Source: Bacteroides intestinalis (GTDB lineage: Bacteria; Bacteroidota; Bacteroidia; Bacteroidales; Bacteroidaceae). From it: a DNA stretch of 64,000 bases. A program made the translations under genes and the position numbers. The stretch spans positions 62,001 to 126,000 of the forward strand of contig NZ_CABJDN010000005.1 of the NCBI RefSeq assembly GCF_902364365.1. The letters are read 5' to 3'. The notes beneath the pieces were generated by a model, which made no database searches, had not been told where the DNA came from, and saw only the letters and a program-made list of their open reading frames with translations. This document shows, in pieces, positions 36,310 through 45,766 of the stretch. Numbering within the stretch: the first letter of the stretch is position 1; every line of letters begins with the position of its first letter.

Positions 36310-37457
36310 AACAAATGCGTAATCTATTGACCGGAATATTCCTGATGCTGGGAATGCTGCTTACCACCTTGCCAGTTGCGGCACAGGGGATTGAAGCGGA
36401 GCTTGACAGCGTAGCCAAACGGGATGATGTCACCTCTGCCGAACAGAAAGAAAACACGGTAGACGTGAAAGAGATCGTCTTCGGACACATTGGCGATGCT
36501 TACGAGTGGCATATTACCACATGGGGAAAAACGCACGTCACTATCCCATTACCTGTCATTGTATATAGCTCTCAGACTGGTTGGCACGCTTTCCTTTCTT
36601 CACGGTTGGAAGAAAATGGGGGATCTTATGAAGGATTCTTCATAGCTCCGGTCGGTAGCAAGTATGAAGGTAAGCTGGTAGAACATGATGCAGCCGGAAA
36701 CGAAATACGTCCCTGGGATATTTCTATCACAAAAGTGACACTGTCATTGCTGATTAACAGTGTGTTGCTGCTTGTCATTATTCTGGCTGTTGCCCAGTGG
36801 TATCGTAAACATCCGCAAGGCAGTGCAGCTCCGGGTGGTTTTATCGGCTTTATGGAGATGTTTATTATGATGGTGAACGACGATATCATCAAGAGTTGTG
36901 TAGGGCCGAAATATCGGAAGTTTGCACCTTACCTGCTGACAGCGTTCTTTTTCATCTTTATAAATAATATCATGGGGTTGATTCCCATTTTTCCGGGTGG
37001 AGCCAATGTGACGGGTAATATCGCTATTACGATGGTGTTGGCACTCTTTACATTTGTTGCCGTCAACCTGTTTGGAACGAAAACCTATTGGAAAGATATT
37101 TTCTGGCCGGATGTACCTTGGTGGCTGAAGGTTCCTGTACCGATGATGCCTTTTATTGAATTCTTCGGTATCTTCACCAAACCATTTGCCTTAATGATCC
37201 GTCTTTTTGCCAATATGTTGGCAGGACACATGGCAATGTTGGTGTTAACATGTCTGATCTTTATTTCCGCCAGTATGGGACCTGCGCTTAACGGTACGCT
37301 TACCGTGGCATCTGTGCTGTTCAATATCTTTATGAATGCATTGGAGCTGTTGGTGGCATTTATCCAGGCATACGTATTCACTATGCTGTCTGCCGTGTTC
37401 ATCGGACTGGCTCAGGAAGAGCATAAAGAAGTAAAAGTGAAAGAAAATAACAATTAA
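36306..37457 (+). CDS. atpB: ATP synthase Fo subunit a, with N-terminal extension
   Basis: 383 residues, about 110 longer than E. coli subunit a. The extension has a signal-peptide-like start (MRNLLTGIFLMLGMLLTTLPVAAQG) and a periplasmic domain to about residue 145, followed by five to six TMs. The conserved half-channel helix is ALMIRLFANMLAGHMAM with the essential Arg, and the last helix has LELLVAFIQAYVFTML with the conserved Glu/Gln positions. The extension is common in Bacteroidetes. If its signal peptide is cut, the mature N-terminus lies outside. Coupled to the preceding gene by ATGA overlap. Confidence 0.95.
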   Translation: MKQMRNLLTGIFLMLGMLLTTLPVAAQGIEAELDSVAKRDDVTSAEQKENTVDVKEIVFGHIGDAYEWHITTWGKTHVTIPLPVIVYSSQTGWHAFLSSRLEENGGSYEGFFIAPVGSKYEGKLVEHDAAGNEIRPWDISITKVTLSLLINSVLLLVIILAVAQWYRKHPQGSAAPGGFIGFMEMFIMMVNDDIIKSCVGPKYRKFAPYLLTAFFFIFINNIMGLIPIFPGGANVTGNIAITMVLALFTFVAVNLFGTKTYWKDIFWPDVPWWLKVPVPMMPFIEFFGIFTKPFALMIRLFANMLAGHMAMLVLTCLIFISASMGPALNGTLTVASVLFNIFMNALELLVAFIQAYVFTMLSAVFIGLAQEEHKEVKVKENNN

Positions 37458-37472
37458 TAATAAACCATTTAA

Positions 37473-37742
<270 letters not shown>

Positions 37743-37761
37743 TTAAAATGTAGATAAAATT

Positions 37762-38268
37762 ATGTCATTGTTATTACCCGATAGTGGTCTGCTGTTCTGG
37801 ATGCTTTTGTCATTCGGTGTGGTGTTTGTGGTGTTGGCGAAGTATGGCTTCCCTGTCATTACCAAGATGGTAGAGGGTCGTAGAACCTACATCGACCAAT
37901 CGCTGGAAGTGGCAAAAGAAGCTAATGCGCAACTCCAAAGGCTGAAAGCTGAGAGTGAAGCATTGGTTGCTGCTGCCAACAAGGAGCAAGGACGCATCCT
38001 GCGGGAGGCGATGCACGAGCGTGATAAGATTATCGTTGAAGCACGCAAGCAGGCGGAAGTCGCCGCGCAGAAAGAGCTGGACGATGTGAAGAAGCAGATA
38101 CAGCAAGAAAAGGAAGAGGCAATACGCGATATTCGTCGTCAGGTTGCCGTGCTTTCTGTGGATATTGCGGAGAAAGTAATCCGTAAGAATCTGGATGAAG
38201 AGCATGAGCAAATGGAGATGATAGACCGGATGCTGGACGAAGTGCTGGCAGCCTCAAGAAGCAATTAA
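37762..38268 (+). CDS. atpF: ATP synthase Fo subunit b
   Basis: 168 residues: one N-terminal TM ([24 protein letters not shown], about 9-32) and then a long alpha-helical coiled coil rich in Lys, Glu and Ala ([24 protein letters not shown]...), the peripheral stalk of the enzyme. Length is normal. It ends 78 bp before atpH, a gap that carries a word-type inverted repeat starting near the stop. Confidence 0.95.
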   Translation: MSLLLPDSGLLFWMLLSFGVVFVVLAKYGFPVITKMVEGRRTYIDQSLEVAKEANAQLQRLKAESEALVAAANKEQGRILREAMHERDKIIVEARKQAEVAAQKELDDVKKQIQQEKEEAIRDIRRQVAVLSVDIAEKVIRKNLDEEHEQMEMIDRMLDEVLAASRSN

Positions 38269-38277
38269 GTAGCGATC

Positions 38278-38336
38278 AGCGATTAGTGATGAGTGATGAG
38301 TGCAATGTGCTGGTCATGAGTCGCTAATCACTAATA
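38278..38336. repeat. GTGATTAGTGAT word repeat between atpF and atpH
   Basis: ATTAGTGAT (38282-38290) and ATCACTAAT (38327-38335) pair perfectly over 9 bp, with further GTGATGAG copies between. It starts about 10 bp after the atpF stop. Confidence 0.65.
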
Positions 38337-38346
38337 ATTAAAGGAA

Positions 38347-38907
38347 ATGGATATAGGAATTGTTTCGATGCGATATGCCAAAGCGTTGATAGAATACGCG
38401 AAAGGTACGGGGACTGAAGACCGCGTATACCGTGAATTGCGTATGCTGGAACGTAGCTTCCGTAAGCATCCTGATTTACGGGAAGCGTTGGATAATCCCA
38501 TTTTGAAGACCAAGGAGAAGTTAGCTCTGATTTGTACCGCTGCCGTAGGTAATGGAGAAGTGAGCCGGGAATTCTCCCGCTTTATCGCCCTTGTACTGAG
38601 AAATCGACGGGAGTATTACTTGCAGTATATCTGTTTGACTTATCTCGATTTATACAGGAAGTTGAAGCATATCGGTGTAGGAAAGCTGATTACGGCTGTA
38701 CCTGTGAGCCGGGAAGTTTGGGAACGCATTCGGGATAGTGCTTCTACTTTGCTACATGCAGAGATGGAGTTGCAAACAGAAGTTGATCCTTCGATTGAAG
38801 GGGGCTTCATATTTGACATCAACGATTTCCGGCTGGATGCCAGTATCTCCACACAACTTAAGAGAGTGAAACAACAGTTCATTGATAAGAACAGAAGAAT
38901 TGTATGA
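38347..38907 (+). CDS. atpH: ATP synthase F1 subunit delta
   Basis: 186 residues, the OSCP/delta fold that links F1 to subunit b. Recognised by MDIGIVSMRYAKALIEYAKGTGTEDRVYRELRML at the N-terminus (the RYAKAL motif), the central helices, and the C-terminal EVDPSIEGGFIFDINDFRLDASISTQLKRVKQQF, where GGF.. D.. DAS is the family signature. Its gene is flanked on both sides by repeat-bearing gaps, which may weaken or tune translation of the F1 stalk genes relative to each other. Confidence 0.94.
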   Translation: MDIGIVSMRYAKALIEYAKGTGTEDRVYRELRMLERSFRKHPDLREALDNPILKTKEKLALICTAAVGNGEVSREFSRFIALVLRNRREYYLQYICLTYLDLYRKLKHIGVGKLITAVPVSREVWERIRDSASTLLHAEMELQTEVDPSIEGGFIFDINDFRLDASISTQLKRVKQQFIDKNRRIV

Positions 38908-39001
38908 TTTACGATTAGAGTTACTCTATATTGTAAGTAGTGAATCGGACTTAAGTACGGTAATTTCAATCGTAAATCGTAATAACTAAATCGTAAATAG
39001 A
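38905..39001. repeat. ATTTACGATT word repeat between atpH and atpA
   Basis: TGATTTACGATT starts at the atpH stop. AATCGTAAATC and AAATCGTAAATAG lie before the atpA ATG, giving an 11-bp inverted pairing plus a second right-arm copy. Confidence 0.65.
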
Positions 39002-39004
39002 ATC

Positions 39005-40591
39005 ATGTCTGAAAATATAAAAGTAAGCGAGGTCTCCGATATTCTCCGTCACCAGTTAGAGGGAATTGATACCCGTGTGCAGTTGGATGAAATCGGTACG
39101 GTGCTGCAAGTCAGTGACGGTGTGGCACGTATCTATGGACTGCGCAATGCCGAAGCAAACGAACTGTTGGAGTTTGACAACGGTATCAAGGCAATTGTGA
39201 TGAATCTGGAAGAGGACAACGTAGGTGCTGTTTTGCTGGGGCCTACAGATAAAATCAAAGAAGGCTACGTCGTAAAGCGTACCAAGCGAATCGCTTCCAT
39301 TATGGTGGGAGAGGGAATGCTGGGACGTGTTATCGACCCGTTGGGGGTGCCGTTGGATGGTAAGGGACTCATTGGTGGAGAACTGTGCGAAATGCCTTTG
39401 GAACGTAAAGCGCCGGGTGTTATCTTTCGTCAGCCTGTGAACCAGCCGTTACAGACCGGACTAAAGGCCGTGGATGCCATGATACCTATCGGTCGCGGAC
39501 AACGTGAGTTGATCATCGGTGACCGTCAGACGGGAAAGACAGCTATTGCCATCGATACGATCATCAACCAGCGTGCCAATTATGAGGCAGGCGATCCTGT
39601 ATATTGCATCTATGTAGCCATTGGTCAGAAAGGTTCCACAGTAGCTACTATTGTGAACACCTTGCGTGAGAATGGCGCAATGGATTATACGATTGTGGTT
39701 GCCGCCACTGCAGGTGATCCCGCAGCGTTGCAGTATTATGCCCCGTTTGCAGGAGCCGCCATTGGTGAATACTTCCGCGATACCGGCCGCCATGCACTGG
39801 TGGTTTATGATGACCTTTCTAAGCAGGCGGTGGCTTATCGTGAGGTATCACTGATCTTGCGTCGTCCTTCGGGGCGTGAAGCTTATCCGGGAGATATCTT
39901 CTATTTGCATTCCCGTTTGCTGGAGCGTGCAGCACGTATCATCAACCAAGAAGAAGTGGCACGTGAAATGAATGACTTGCCGGAAAGTCTGAAAGGCAAA
40001 GTAAAAGGCGGTGGTTCGCTGACCGCACTGCCTATTATCGAGACGCAGGCTGGAGACGTATCAGCATACATCCCGACGAATGTGATTTCTATTACTGACG
40101 GACAGATATTCCTTGATACAGACTTGTTTAACCAAGGTAATCGTCCGGCTATCAATGTAGGTATATCAGTGAGTCGTGTGGGTGGTAACGCCCAGATTAA
40201 GGCGATGAAGAAAGTGGCCGGTACATTGAAGATAGACCAAGCGCAGTATCGTGAATTGGAAGCATTTACAAAGTTCAGCGGCGATATGGACCCTGTTACT
40301 GCACTGACCATTGATAAGGGACAAAAGAATACCCGTTTGTTGGTTCAGCCGCAATACAGCCCGATGCCGGTAGAAAAGCAGATTGCCATTCTGTATTGTG
40401 GTACACATGGTTTGCTGCGTAATGTTCCGTTGGATAAAGTAACTGATTTTGAAAGGAGTTTCCTTGAAGCACTTGAAATGAATCATCGTGCTGATGTGCT
40501 TGATGTACTGAAGAGCGGTGTCATTGACGATGATATCTGCAAAAAGATAGAGAAAACTGCAGATCTGATGTCGAAACAATACTTGGATTAG
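39005..40591 (+). CDS. atpA: ATP synthase F1 subunit alpha
   Basis: 528 residues, slightly longer than E. coli alpha (513). Walker A is [13 protein letters not shown] (about residue 175), followed by [14 protein letters not shown], Walker [17 protein letters not shown], the signature [28 protein letters not shown] and the C-terminal helical domain. It binds nucleotide at non-catalytic sites and alternates with beta in the hexamer. It lies near the end of the operon, separated from beta by six genes. Confidence 0.97.
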   Translation: MSENIKVSEVSDILRHQLEGIDTRVQLDEIGTVLQVSDGVARIYGLRNAEANELLEFDNGIKAIVMNLEEDNVGAVLLGPTDKIKEGYVVKRTKRIASIMVGEGMLGRVIDPLGVPLDGKGLIGGELCEMPLERKAPGVIFRQPVNQPLQTGLKAVDAMIPIGRGQRELIIGDRQTGKTAIAIDTIINQRANYEAGDPVYCIYVAIGQKGSTVATIVNTLRENGAMDYTIVVAATAGDPAALQYYAPFAGAAIGEYFRDTGRHALVVYDDLSKQAVAYREVSLILRRPSGREAYPGDIFYLHSRLLERAARIINQEEVAREMNDLPESLKGKVKGGGSLTALPIIETQAGDVSAYIPTNVISITDGQIFLDTDLFNQGNRPAINVGISVSRVGGNAQIKAMKKVAGTLKIDQAQYRELEAFTKFSGDMDPVTALTIDKGQKNTRLLVQPQYSPMPVEKQIAILYCGTHGLLRNVPLDKVTDFERSFLEALEMNHRADVLDVLKSGVIDDDICKKIEKTADLMSKQYLD

Positions 40592-40675
40592 TGATTAACG
40601 TTTAGTGACAAGTGATTAGTGGCATGCGCTCATTTACCGCTTATCACTAATCATTAATCACTTACCACTAAAAAA
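40588..40675. repeat. GTGATTAGTG word repeat between atpA and atpG
   Basis: TTAGTGATTAA begins at the atpA stop codon. TGATTAGTG pairs with CACTAATCA, and AGTGATTAA with TTAATCACT. The direct words alternate within each arm. Confidence 0.65.
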
Positions 40676-40681
40676 AATGCT

Positions 40682-41569
40682 ATGGGTTCTTTAAAAGAAG
40701 TAAAAAACAGAATAAACTCCGTCAAGAGTACGCGTCAGATAACATCGGCGATGAAGATGGTGGCATCCGCTAAGTTGCACAAGGCACAGACACGGATTGA
40801 GAATATGCTGCCTTACCAACAGAAGCTGAATGAAATTCTGACTAACTTCTTGTCTACAGATGCTACGTTTGAGTCACCTTATACCGAAGTACGTCCCGTA
40901 ACGCGGGTAGCGGTTGTGGTTTTCTCATCCAACAGTTCGCTGTGCGGAGCTTTCAACGCGAATGTGGTAAAAAAGCTTGGAGAAACGCTGGAAGAATATA
41001 AATCACTTGGTAAAGAGAATGTTCTGATATATCCTGTAGGAAAGAAAGTAGAGCAGGCTGTGAAAAAGTTGGGCTATACATCGCAGGGAAGTTATCAGGG
41101 GATGGCGGATAAACCATCATACATGCAAGCGTATGAACTTGCTGCATTGTTGATGCAAGAGTTTATGGAAAAGCAAATCGATCGTGTGGAGCTGATTTAT
41201 CATCATTTCAAATCAATGGGTTCGCAGATTTTGATGCGTGAAGAATATCTTCCTATTGATTTGAGCAAGGTGGCAGCAACTGCTGCAACAGAAGGATCGG
41301 GAAAACGTGGCTTCCAGAATGATTATATTGTAGAACCATCTGTCGGACAGTTGATTGCTGATTTATTACCGAAGGTGCTGAGTCAGAAATTATTTACTGT
41401 GCTTCAGGATTCCAATGCTTCTGAACATGCTGCGCGTACACTTGCCATGCAGACTGCAACAGATAATGCGAATGAACTTATACAGGACTTGACGAAGCAA
41501 TATAACAAGAGCAGGCAACAGGCGATTACAAACGAATTGTTGGATATCATTGCAGGAAGTCTGAAGTGA
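40682..41569 (+). CDS. atpG: ATP synthase F1 subunit gamma
   Basis: 295 residues, the rotating central stalk. The N-terminus SLKEVKNRINSVKSTRQITSAMKMVASAKLHKAQ and the C-terminus EHAARTLAMQTATDNANELIQDLTKQYNKSRQQAITNELLDIIAG form the antiparallel coiled coil and are diagnostic for AtpG. The central domain has VVVFSSNSSLCGAFNANVVK. It is the last gene of the operon. A perfect 18-bp inverted repeat begins 10 bp after its stop and may stop transcription or protect the 3' end. Confidence 0.96.
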   Translation: MGSLKEVKNRINSVKSTRQITSAMKMVASAKLHKAQTRIENMLPYQQKLNEILTNFLSTDATFESPYTEVRPVTRVAVVVFSSNSSLCGAFNANVVKKLGETLEEYKSLGKENVLIYPVGKKVEQAVKKLGYTSQGSYQGMADKPSYMQAYELAALLMQEFMEKQIDRVELIYHHFKSMGSQILMREEYLPIDLSKVAATAATEGSGKRGFQNDYIVEPSVGQLIADLLPKVLSQKLFTVLQDSNASEHAARTLAMQTATDNANELIQDLTKQYNKSRQQAITNELLDIIAGSLK

Positions 41570-41578
41570 TAAAGCTAA

Positions 41579-41644
41579 AAGCTACGAGCTACAAGTTGGG
41601 AGTGGCTGTGCTATGTCCCGAAAAGCACTTGTAGCTCGTAGCTT
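41579..41644. repeat. Perfect 18-bp inverted repeat after atpG (GCTACAAG word family)
   Basis: AAGCTACGAGCTACAAGT (41579-41596) and ACTTGTAGCTCGTAGCTT (41627-41644). Flanking AAGCT/AGCTT words extend it imperfectly. The right arm is identical to the one at 18905-18922. Confidence 0.85.
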
Positions 41645-41750
41645 GTCACTCTTATAGCTTTTCCCTTTTTTTGCAAAAAGATGTGCCAATGGAGGCTTTA
41701 ACTCTTTTATTTGTGTTACCTTTACACCTCCAACCAACATTGATGAAATA

Positions 41751-43970
41751 ATGGAACAGAATCCAGAATTGGCATTAGCATGGCAATTTATAGAAAATAC
41801 AGGCACACATCTCTTTCTGACCGGTAAAGCAGGGACCGGAAAAACTACATTCCTGCGGCGGTTGAAGTCCGGAAGTCCAAAGCGTATGGTTGTCCTTGCC
41901 CCAACAGGCATTGCGGCTATCAATGCAGGTGGCGTAACCATTCATTCTTTCTTCCAGTTACCTTTTGCCCCTTACGTACCCGATACCTCATTCAGTGCGG
42001 ATGGCAAAGCACAATATCGTTTCCGTTTCGGAAAAGATAAACTCAACATCATGCGTAGTATAGACCTGCTGGTGATTGATGAAATCAGTATGGTACGTGC
42101 TGATCTTCTGGATGCGATAGACGATGTGTTGAGACGTTTTCGTGATCGCAGCAAACCTTTCGGTGGTGTGCAATTGCTGATGATTGGCGATTTGCAGCAA
42201 CTTGCCCCGGTGATAAAAGATGAAGAGTGGCAGATGCTGAACAGTTACTATGATACTCCTTATTTCTTTTCCAGTCGTGCACTGAGACAGTCGGAATACT
42301 GTACGATTGAACTGAAAACAGTGTATCGTCAGAGCGATACTCACTTTTTGGATATGCTGAACCGCATTCGGGAGAACCGCTGTGACAAAACTTTGCTGGA
42401 TGAACTGAACCGTAGATACATTCCGAATTTCAATCCTTCGAAAGAGGAAGGCTACATCCAACTGACTACCCATAATTATCAGGCGCAACGTATCAATGAA
42501 TATGAACTGGCACAATTACCCGGCCGTTCCTTTACCTTTCGCGCCCAAGTAGATGGAAAATTTCCTGAATATTCTTATCCCACAGATGAAGTGCTTGAAT
42601 TGAAGCGTGGTGCCCAAATCATGTTTGTCAAGAACGATTCATCCGGTGAGCACCGTTATTACAATGGTATGATCGGTGAAGTGGTGAACGTATCAGCTTT
42701 GGGCATCGAGGTACGCAGTAAAGGAAGTGAGGATGCGTTTATGCTGCAAGAAGAAGAATGGACGAATGCAAAATACGTGTTGGATGAAGAGACTAAGGAA
42801 ATCACCGAAGATATAGAAGGAGTCTTCAAGCAATTCCCTCTGAAGCTGGCATGGGCTATTACTATCCATAAAAGTCAGGGACTGACATTTGAACGCGCTA
42901 TAATCGATGCCAGTGCCTCTTTTGCACATGGACAGACTTATGTGGCATTAAGTCGTTGCAAAACGTTGGAAGGTCTGGTCTTGAGTGCTCCATTATCTGC
43001 AAGAGCAGTCATCAGTGACAGTGCTGTAGATACTTTTACGGAAGATGCACGCAGAAACGAACCTGATGAATCGCGTTATCGGAGATTGCAGCAAGCGTAC
43101 TTTCTGGAATTGCTATCCGGATTGTTTGATTTCTTACCGTTAGAGTTGGCATTGAAGCGCTTTGTGAGATTGGTGGATGAACATTTGTATAAGCTCTATC
43201 CCAAACTATTGACTGAATATAAGTCAGAGACGGAACGCTTCCATGAGAAGGTGACGAAAGTTGCCCAGAAGTTTAGCCTCCAATACACACGCCTGGTCGA
43301 TAGTGCCGAAGATTATGCAACGGATAAAAGCTTGCAGGAACGTATTCATTTGGGGGCTGAGTATTTTAAAGAACAGTTAGAGCCTTTGGATGCTATCAGA
43401 AGTAGCAGCATTGTGGAAACAGATAATAAAGAACTAAAGAAACAGTTGAAGACTGCCAGTGAGGAATTGGATGATCTGCTTCTGTTAAAAGTAGACTTAT
43501 TGGAATTTGTTATCAGTAAGGGCTTTCATGTGGGAGAGTACCTGAAACAAAAGGCGGTACTTTCCATTGACGATACGGCATCGGCTAAGGGCAAAGGAGA
43601 AAAGCGTTCCGGCAATTCTTCCGAAAGAAGAAAACGAAAAGACGGAGCCGAAGAAAGTGGAAGTACCCCTGCACGGAAAAAAACGGCGGCAGTGGAAGTA
43701 CCTTCGGATATCCTGCATCCCGAATTATACAGGCGTCTGATAGTATGGCGCAATGCGGAAGCGTCTCAATTAGGATTACCGGTATATACTGTGATCCAGC
43801 AGAAAGCTATTTTGGGTATCACCAATTTATTACCGGAAGATAAATCCGCTCTTCTCCGGATTCCTTATTTTGGTAAAAAAGGTGTGGAAAAGTATGGGGA
43901 TGAGTTGTTGGAGATGGTGCGGGTGTATAAGAAGGAGAGTGGAATTGCAGAAACGTTGTTTAGTGATTAG
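41751..43970 (+). CDS. Pif1-like SF1B DNA helicase with C-terminal HRDC domain
   Basis: 739 residues. Walker A LTGKAGTGKTTF (residues 23-34), motif Ia APTGIAAINAGGVTIHSFF, motif II VIDEISMV, motif III GDLQQLAPV, motif IV LKTVYRQSD, then LAWAITIHKSQGLTFERAIID and TYVALSRCKTLEG (motifs V and VI): the Pif1/RecD2 type of 5'-3' helicase. The C-terminal part has a helical linker with a basic, low-complexity stretch and an HRDC domain (LHPELYRRLIVWRNAEASQLGLPVYTVIQQ, from about 655), which binds nucleic acid. A role in G-quadruplex or fork processing is inference from the family. The stop lies inside the left arm of a 27-bp inverted repeat. Confidence 0.92.
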   Translation: MEQNPELALAWQFIENTGTHLFLTGKAGTGKTTFLRRLKSGSPKRMVVLAPTGIAAINAGGVTIHSFFQLPFAPYVPDTSFSADGKAQYRFRFGKDKLNIMRSIDLLVIDEISMVRADLLDAIDDVLRRFRDRSKPFGGVQLLMIGDLQQLAPVIKDEEWQMLNSYYDTPYFFSSRALRQSEYCTIELKTVYRQSDTHFLDMLNRIRENRCDKTLLDELNRRYIPNFNPSKEEGYIQLTTHNYQAQRINEYELAQLPGRSFTFRAQVDGKFPEYSYPTDEVLELKRGAQIMFVKNDSSGEHRYYNGMIGEVVNVSALGIEVRSKGSEDAFMLQEEEWTNAKYVLDEETKEITEDIEGVFKQFPLKLAWAITIHKSQGLTFERAIIDASASFAHGQTYVALSRCKTLEGLVLSAPLSARAVISDSAVDTFTEDARRNEPDESRYRRLQQAYFLELLSGLFDFLPLELALKRFVRLVDEHLYKLYPKLLTEYKSETERFHEKVTKVAQKFSLQYTRLVDSAEDYATDKSLQERIHLGAEYFKEQLEPLDAIRSSSIVETDNKELKKQLKTASEELDDLLLLKVDLLEFVISKGFHVGEYLKQKAVLSIDDTASAKGKGEKRSGNSSERRKRKDGAEESGSTPARKKTAAVEVPSDILHPELYRRLIVWRNAEASQLGLPVYTVIQQKAILGITNLLPEDKSALLRIPYFGKKGVEKYGDELLEMVRVYKKESGIAETLFSD

Positions 43971-44053
43971 TGGTGAGTGATGAGTGATAAGTGATTAATC
44001 AAGTTGTATAACATTCCAACTACTAATCACTCATCACTCACCACTAATCACTT
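43963..44053. repeat. Perfect 27-bp inverted repeat spanning the helicase stop codon
   Basis: Arms 43963-43989 and 44027-44053 are exact reverse complements built from GTGATTAG, GTGGTGAG and GTGATGAG words, with a 37-nt spacer. The left arm contains the helicase stop (43968-43970) and the right arm ends 3 bp before the convergent reductase stop. Confidence 0.9.
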
Positions 44054-44055
44054 AT

Positions 44056-44961
44056 TTAAAGATTGAACATTAGTCTTATTCCTGCTTCCAGAGTGTGCGG
44101 CTGGTATCCCAGTTCTCTGCGTGCTTTTTCAATGCTTAATCCGCTGAAACGGGGACGGGGAGTTGTTTCTCCCATTTGCTTGGTGGTGACTGGCAGAATT
44201 AATGAATAATCCAGATTCAAAGTATCTGCTACGCGATAAGCAATATCGGCTATGGTCAGACATTCCGGACCACAGATGTGATAGATACCATTATTGGGAT
44301 GGTTTATCAGTTTTTCTATTCCTTGAGAAACATCTCCTACATAGGTTGGCGTGCGCCACTGGTCGGAAACCACCCGTATTTCTTCATTATTTCTCAAACG
44401 GTTGGCTACCAATTGCAGAATATTTCCGTGTTGTCCCGGCAAGGCAGCACCATAAACCACTACCACACGTGCGATGGCATAATTGCTACAAAGCTCGGCT
44501 ACCCGTTTTTCTCCTTTCAGTTTGGTTACACCATAGTAGTTGACCGGATCAGGAGTATCTTCTTCCGTATAAAGCTGCCCTGTATCTCCATTAAATACAA
44601 AGTCAGTGGATAGATGTATAAAGCGTGCAGCGGATGCTTCGCATCGGAATGCCAACTGTCCCACAGCATTGACATTGATACTGTCTGCCTCCTCACGGTG
44701 TGCTTCGCAATAATCAGGAACGGATAATGCGGACGTGTTGATCACTATATTCGGGCGTACTTCCCGGAACAATGCGCTTTGTTCTCCCATCTGGCAGATG
44801 TCTGCACTGATAAAGCGATAATTTCCGGAATCGGGAGCAATGTCGTCATGCAGAGAACAACCTGTTACTATATACTCGTCATTGCGTGACAAATCATTCA
44901 ATATCCGGCGTCCTGTGAAGCCATTGGCACCTATTACCAATACTTTTTTCTTCATATTCAT
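44056..44961 (-). CDS. RmlD-like SDR family NAD(P)-dependent reductase
   Basis: 301 residues. An extended short-chain dehydrogenase with Rossmann motif VIGANGFTGRRIL, the RmlD-like INTSALSVPDYCEAHREEADSINV, HLSTDFVFNGDTG, and the active site Tyr/Lys in YYGVTKLKGEK. It is related to dTDP-4-dehydrorhamnose reductase, which makes dTDP-rhamnose. With no rmlABC genes nearby, it may act on another NDP-sugar or unrelated substrate. ATGs at 44961 and 44955 are both possible. Converges with the helicase through a shared inverted repeat. Confidence 0.87.
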   Translation of the reverse strand: MNMKKKVLVIGANGFTGRRILNDLSRNDEYIVTGCSLHDDIAPDSGNYRFISADICQMGEQSALFREVRPNIVINTSALSVPDYCEAHREEADSINVNAVGQLAFRCEASAARFIHLSTDFVFNGDTGQLYTEEDTPDPVNYYGVTKLKGEKRVAELCSNYAIARVVVVYGAALPGQHGNILQLVANRLRNNEEIRVVSDQWRTPTYVGDVSQGIEKLINHPNNGIYHICGPECLTIADIAYRVADTLNLDYSLILPVTTKQMGETTPRPRFSGLSIEKARRELGYQPHTLEAGIRLMFNL

Positions 44962-44997
44962 ATTATTTCAGTATTAATCCCTTGGCTGTTGTCTTTT

Positions 44998-45543
44998 TTA
45001 GTAAGGTCCATTCCTTCCTTGTTGTACTTCGATTCTAATTCCGAACGATCCGTTTGCCGACTTCAGTTCAAAAGCGCCTTTGAAGTTATTCCGTTCCCAT
45101 GGCAGGGCAGAAGGATTAGGGACTTTCCATCCGTCCTTGTCATACTCTCCATAAGTATTGATGCGCATTCCATTCTTCAGCCGGAAACTTCCCATTTGCA
45201 GGTTTTGGGGAGATGATCCGAAACCTGTCAGTCCGAAAGGATTCATACTGTATATGGTGGAGCTACCCAAGCTAAACAAGTGTGAGTAGCCTTGTGAGTA
45301 GGTCACATTCGGGTCCAAGCGAAACAGAAAACTGTAATCTTTGCTGGCATCGGGGATGTCTAAAGTCATTTTGGGCATTTGGGGAGTTGCCATTTTCATC
45401 AGGTTCATATCCAAAAGGAATCCATCAAAATTCTTTGTTGCCGGCATATTCATACTGCGAACACTGTCAGCGGGTACTTCATTCTGGGCATTTACCCTGA
45501 AAGAAAGAAGACAGAAAAGTATGATTAGTCCTATATATTTCAT
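44998..45543 (-). CDS. Secreted protein of unknown function
   Basis: 181 residues. The signal peptide MKYIGLIILFCLLSFRVNAQNE ends with a probable cleavage after NAQ. The remainder is rich in Met, Pro, Ser and Asn and contains LGSSTIYSMNPFGLTGFGSSPQNLQMGSFRLKNGMRINTYGEYDKDG, ending FGIRIEVQQGRNGPY. It resembles short beta-barrel-like outer-membrane proteins. I know no family. It is the second of two secreted-protein genes on this strand (next upstream 45767-46546) and precedes the RmlD-like gene by 36 bp. The longer frame starts at a GTG. Confidence 0.6.
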   Translation of the reverse strand: MKYIGLIILFCLLSFRVNAQNEVPADSVRSMNMPATKNFDGFLLDMNLMKMATPQMPKMTLDIPDASKDYSFLFRLDPNVTYSQGYSHLFSLGSSTIYSMNPFGLTGFGSSPQNLQMGSFRLKNGMRINTYGEYDKDGWKVPNPSALPWERNNFKGAFELKSANGSFGIRIEVQQGRNGPY

Positions 45544-45659
45544 CACTTAATGGTCTTTATTTAATGGCGAATATAAGAAATAAGTATGAATTATGGAAAT
45601 ATATAGCATTTATTAAAATAAAACTTGTATATTGTACGCTGATGTTTGAGTATTGTTGT

Positions 45660-45667
45660 TATCTTTG
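45660..45667 (+). promoter_or_regulatory. Candidate promoter (-7 box) of a possible small RNA
   Basis: TATCTTTG fits TAnnTTTG on the plus strand between two minus-strand genes. TTTG at 45645-45648 is too close to serve as -33. Confidence 0.4.
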
Positions 45668-45673
45668 GAGCGT

Positions 45674-45766
45674 AAATAATTGAATTGGTTTTATAAGCAA
45701 TCTATTTGTTCCTCTCTAACCAGTAAATGAACGGGCTGTATCTCGTGTGGAAATGCAGCCCGTTTT
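45674..45766 (+). ncRNA. Possible small RNA opposite to its neighbours (weak)
   Basis: A TAnnTTTG box is followed 65 nt later by a terminator hairpin with its T-rich side on the plus strand, although both neighbouring genes are on the minus strand. No ORF is visible. The lack of a -33 box and the possible use of the hairpin by the minus-strand gene keep confidence low. Confidence 0.35.
45732..45766 (+). terminator. Terminator hairpin in the gap between two secreted-protein genes
   Basis: CGGGCTGTAT (45732-45741) pairs with ATGCAGCCCG (45753-45762), with one G-U pair, then TTTTCT on the plus strand. The minus-strand side (TTCATTTACT) is less T-rich. Confidence 0.65.
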
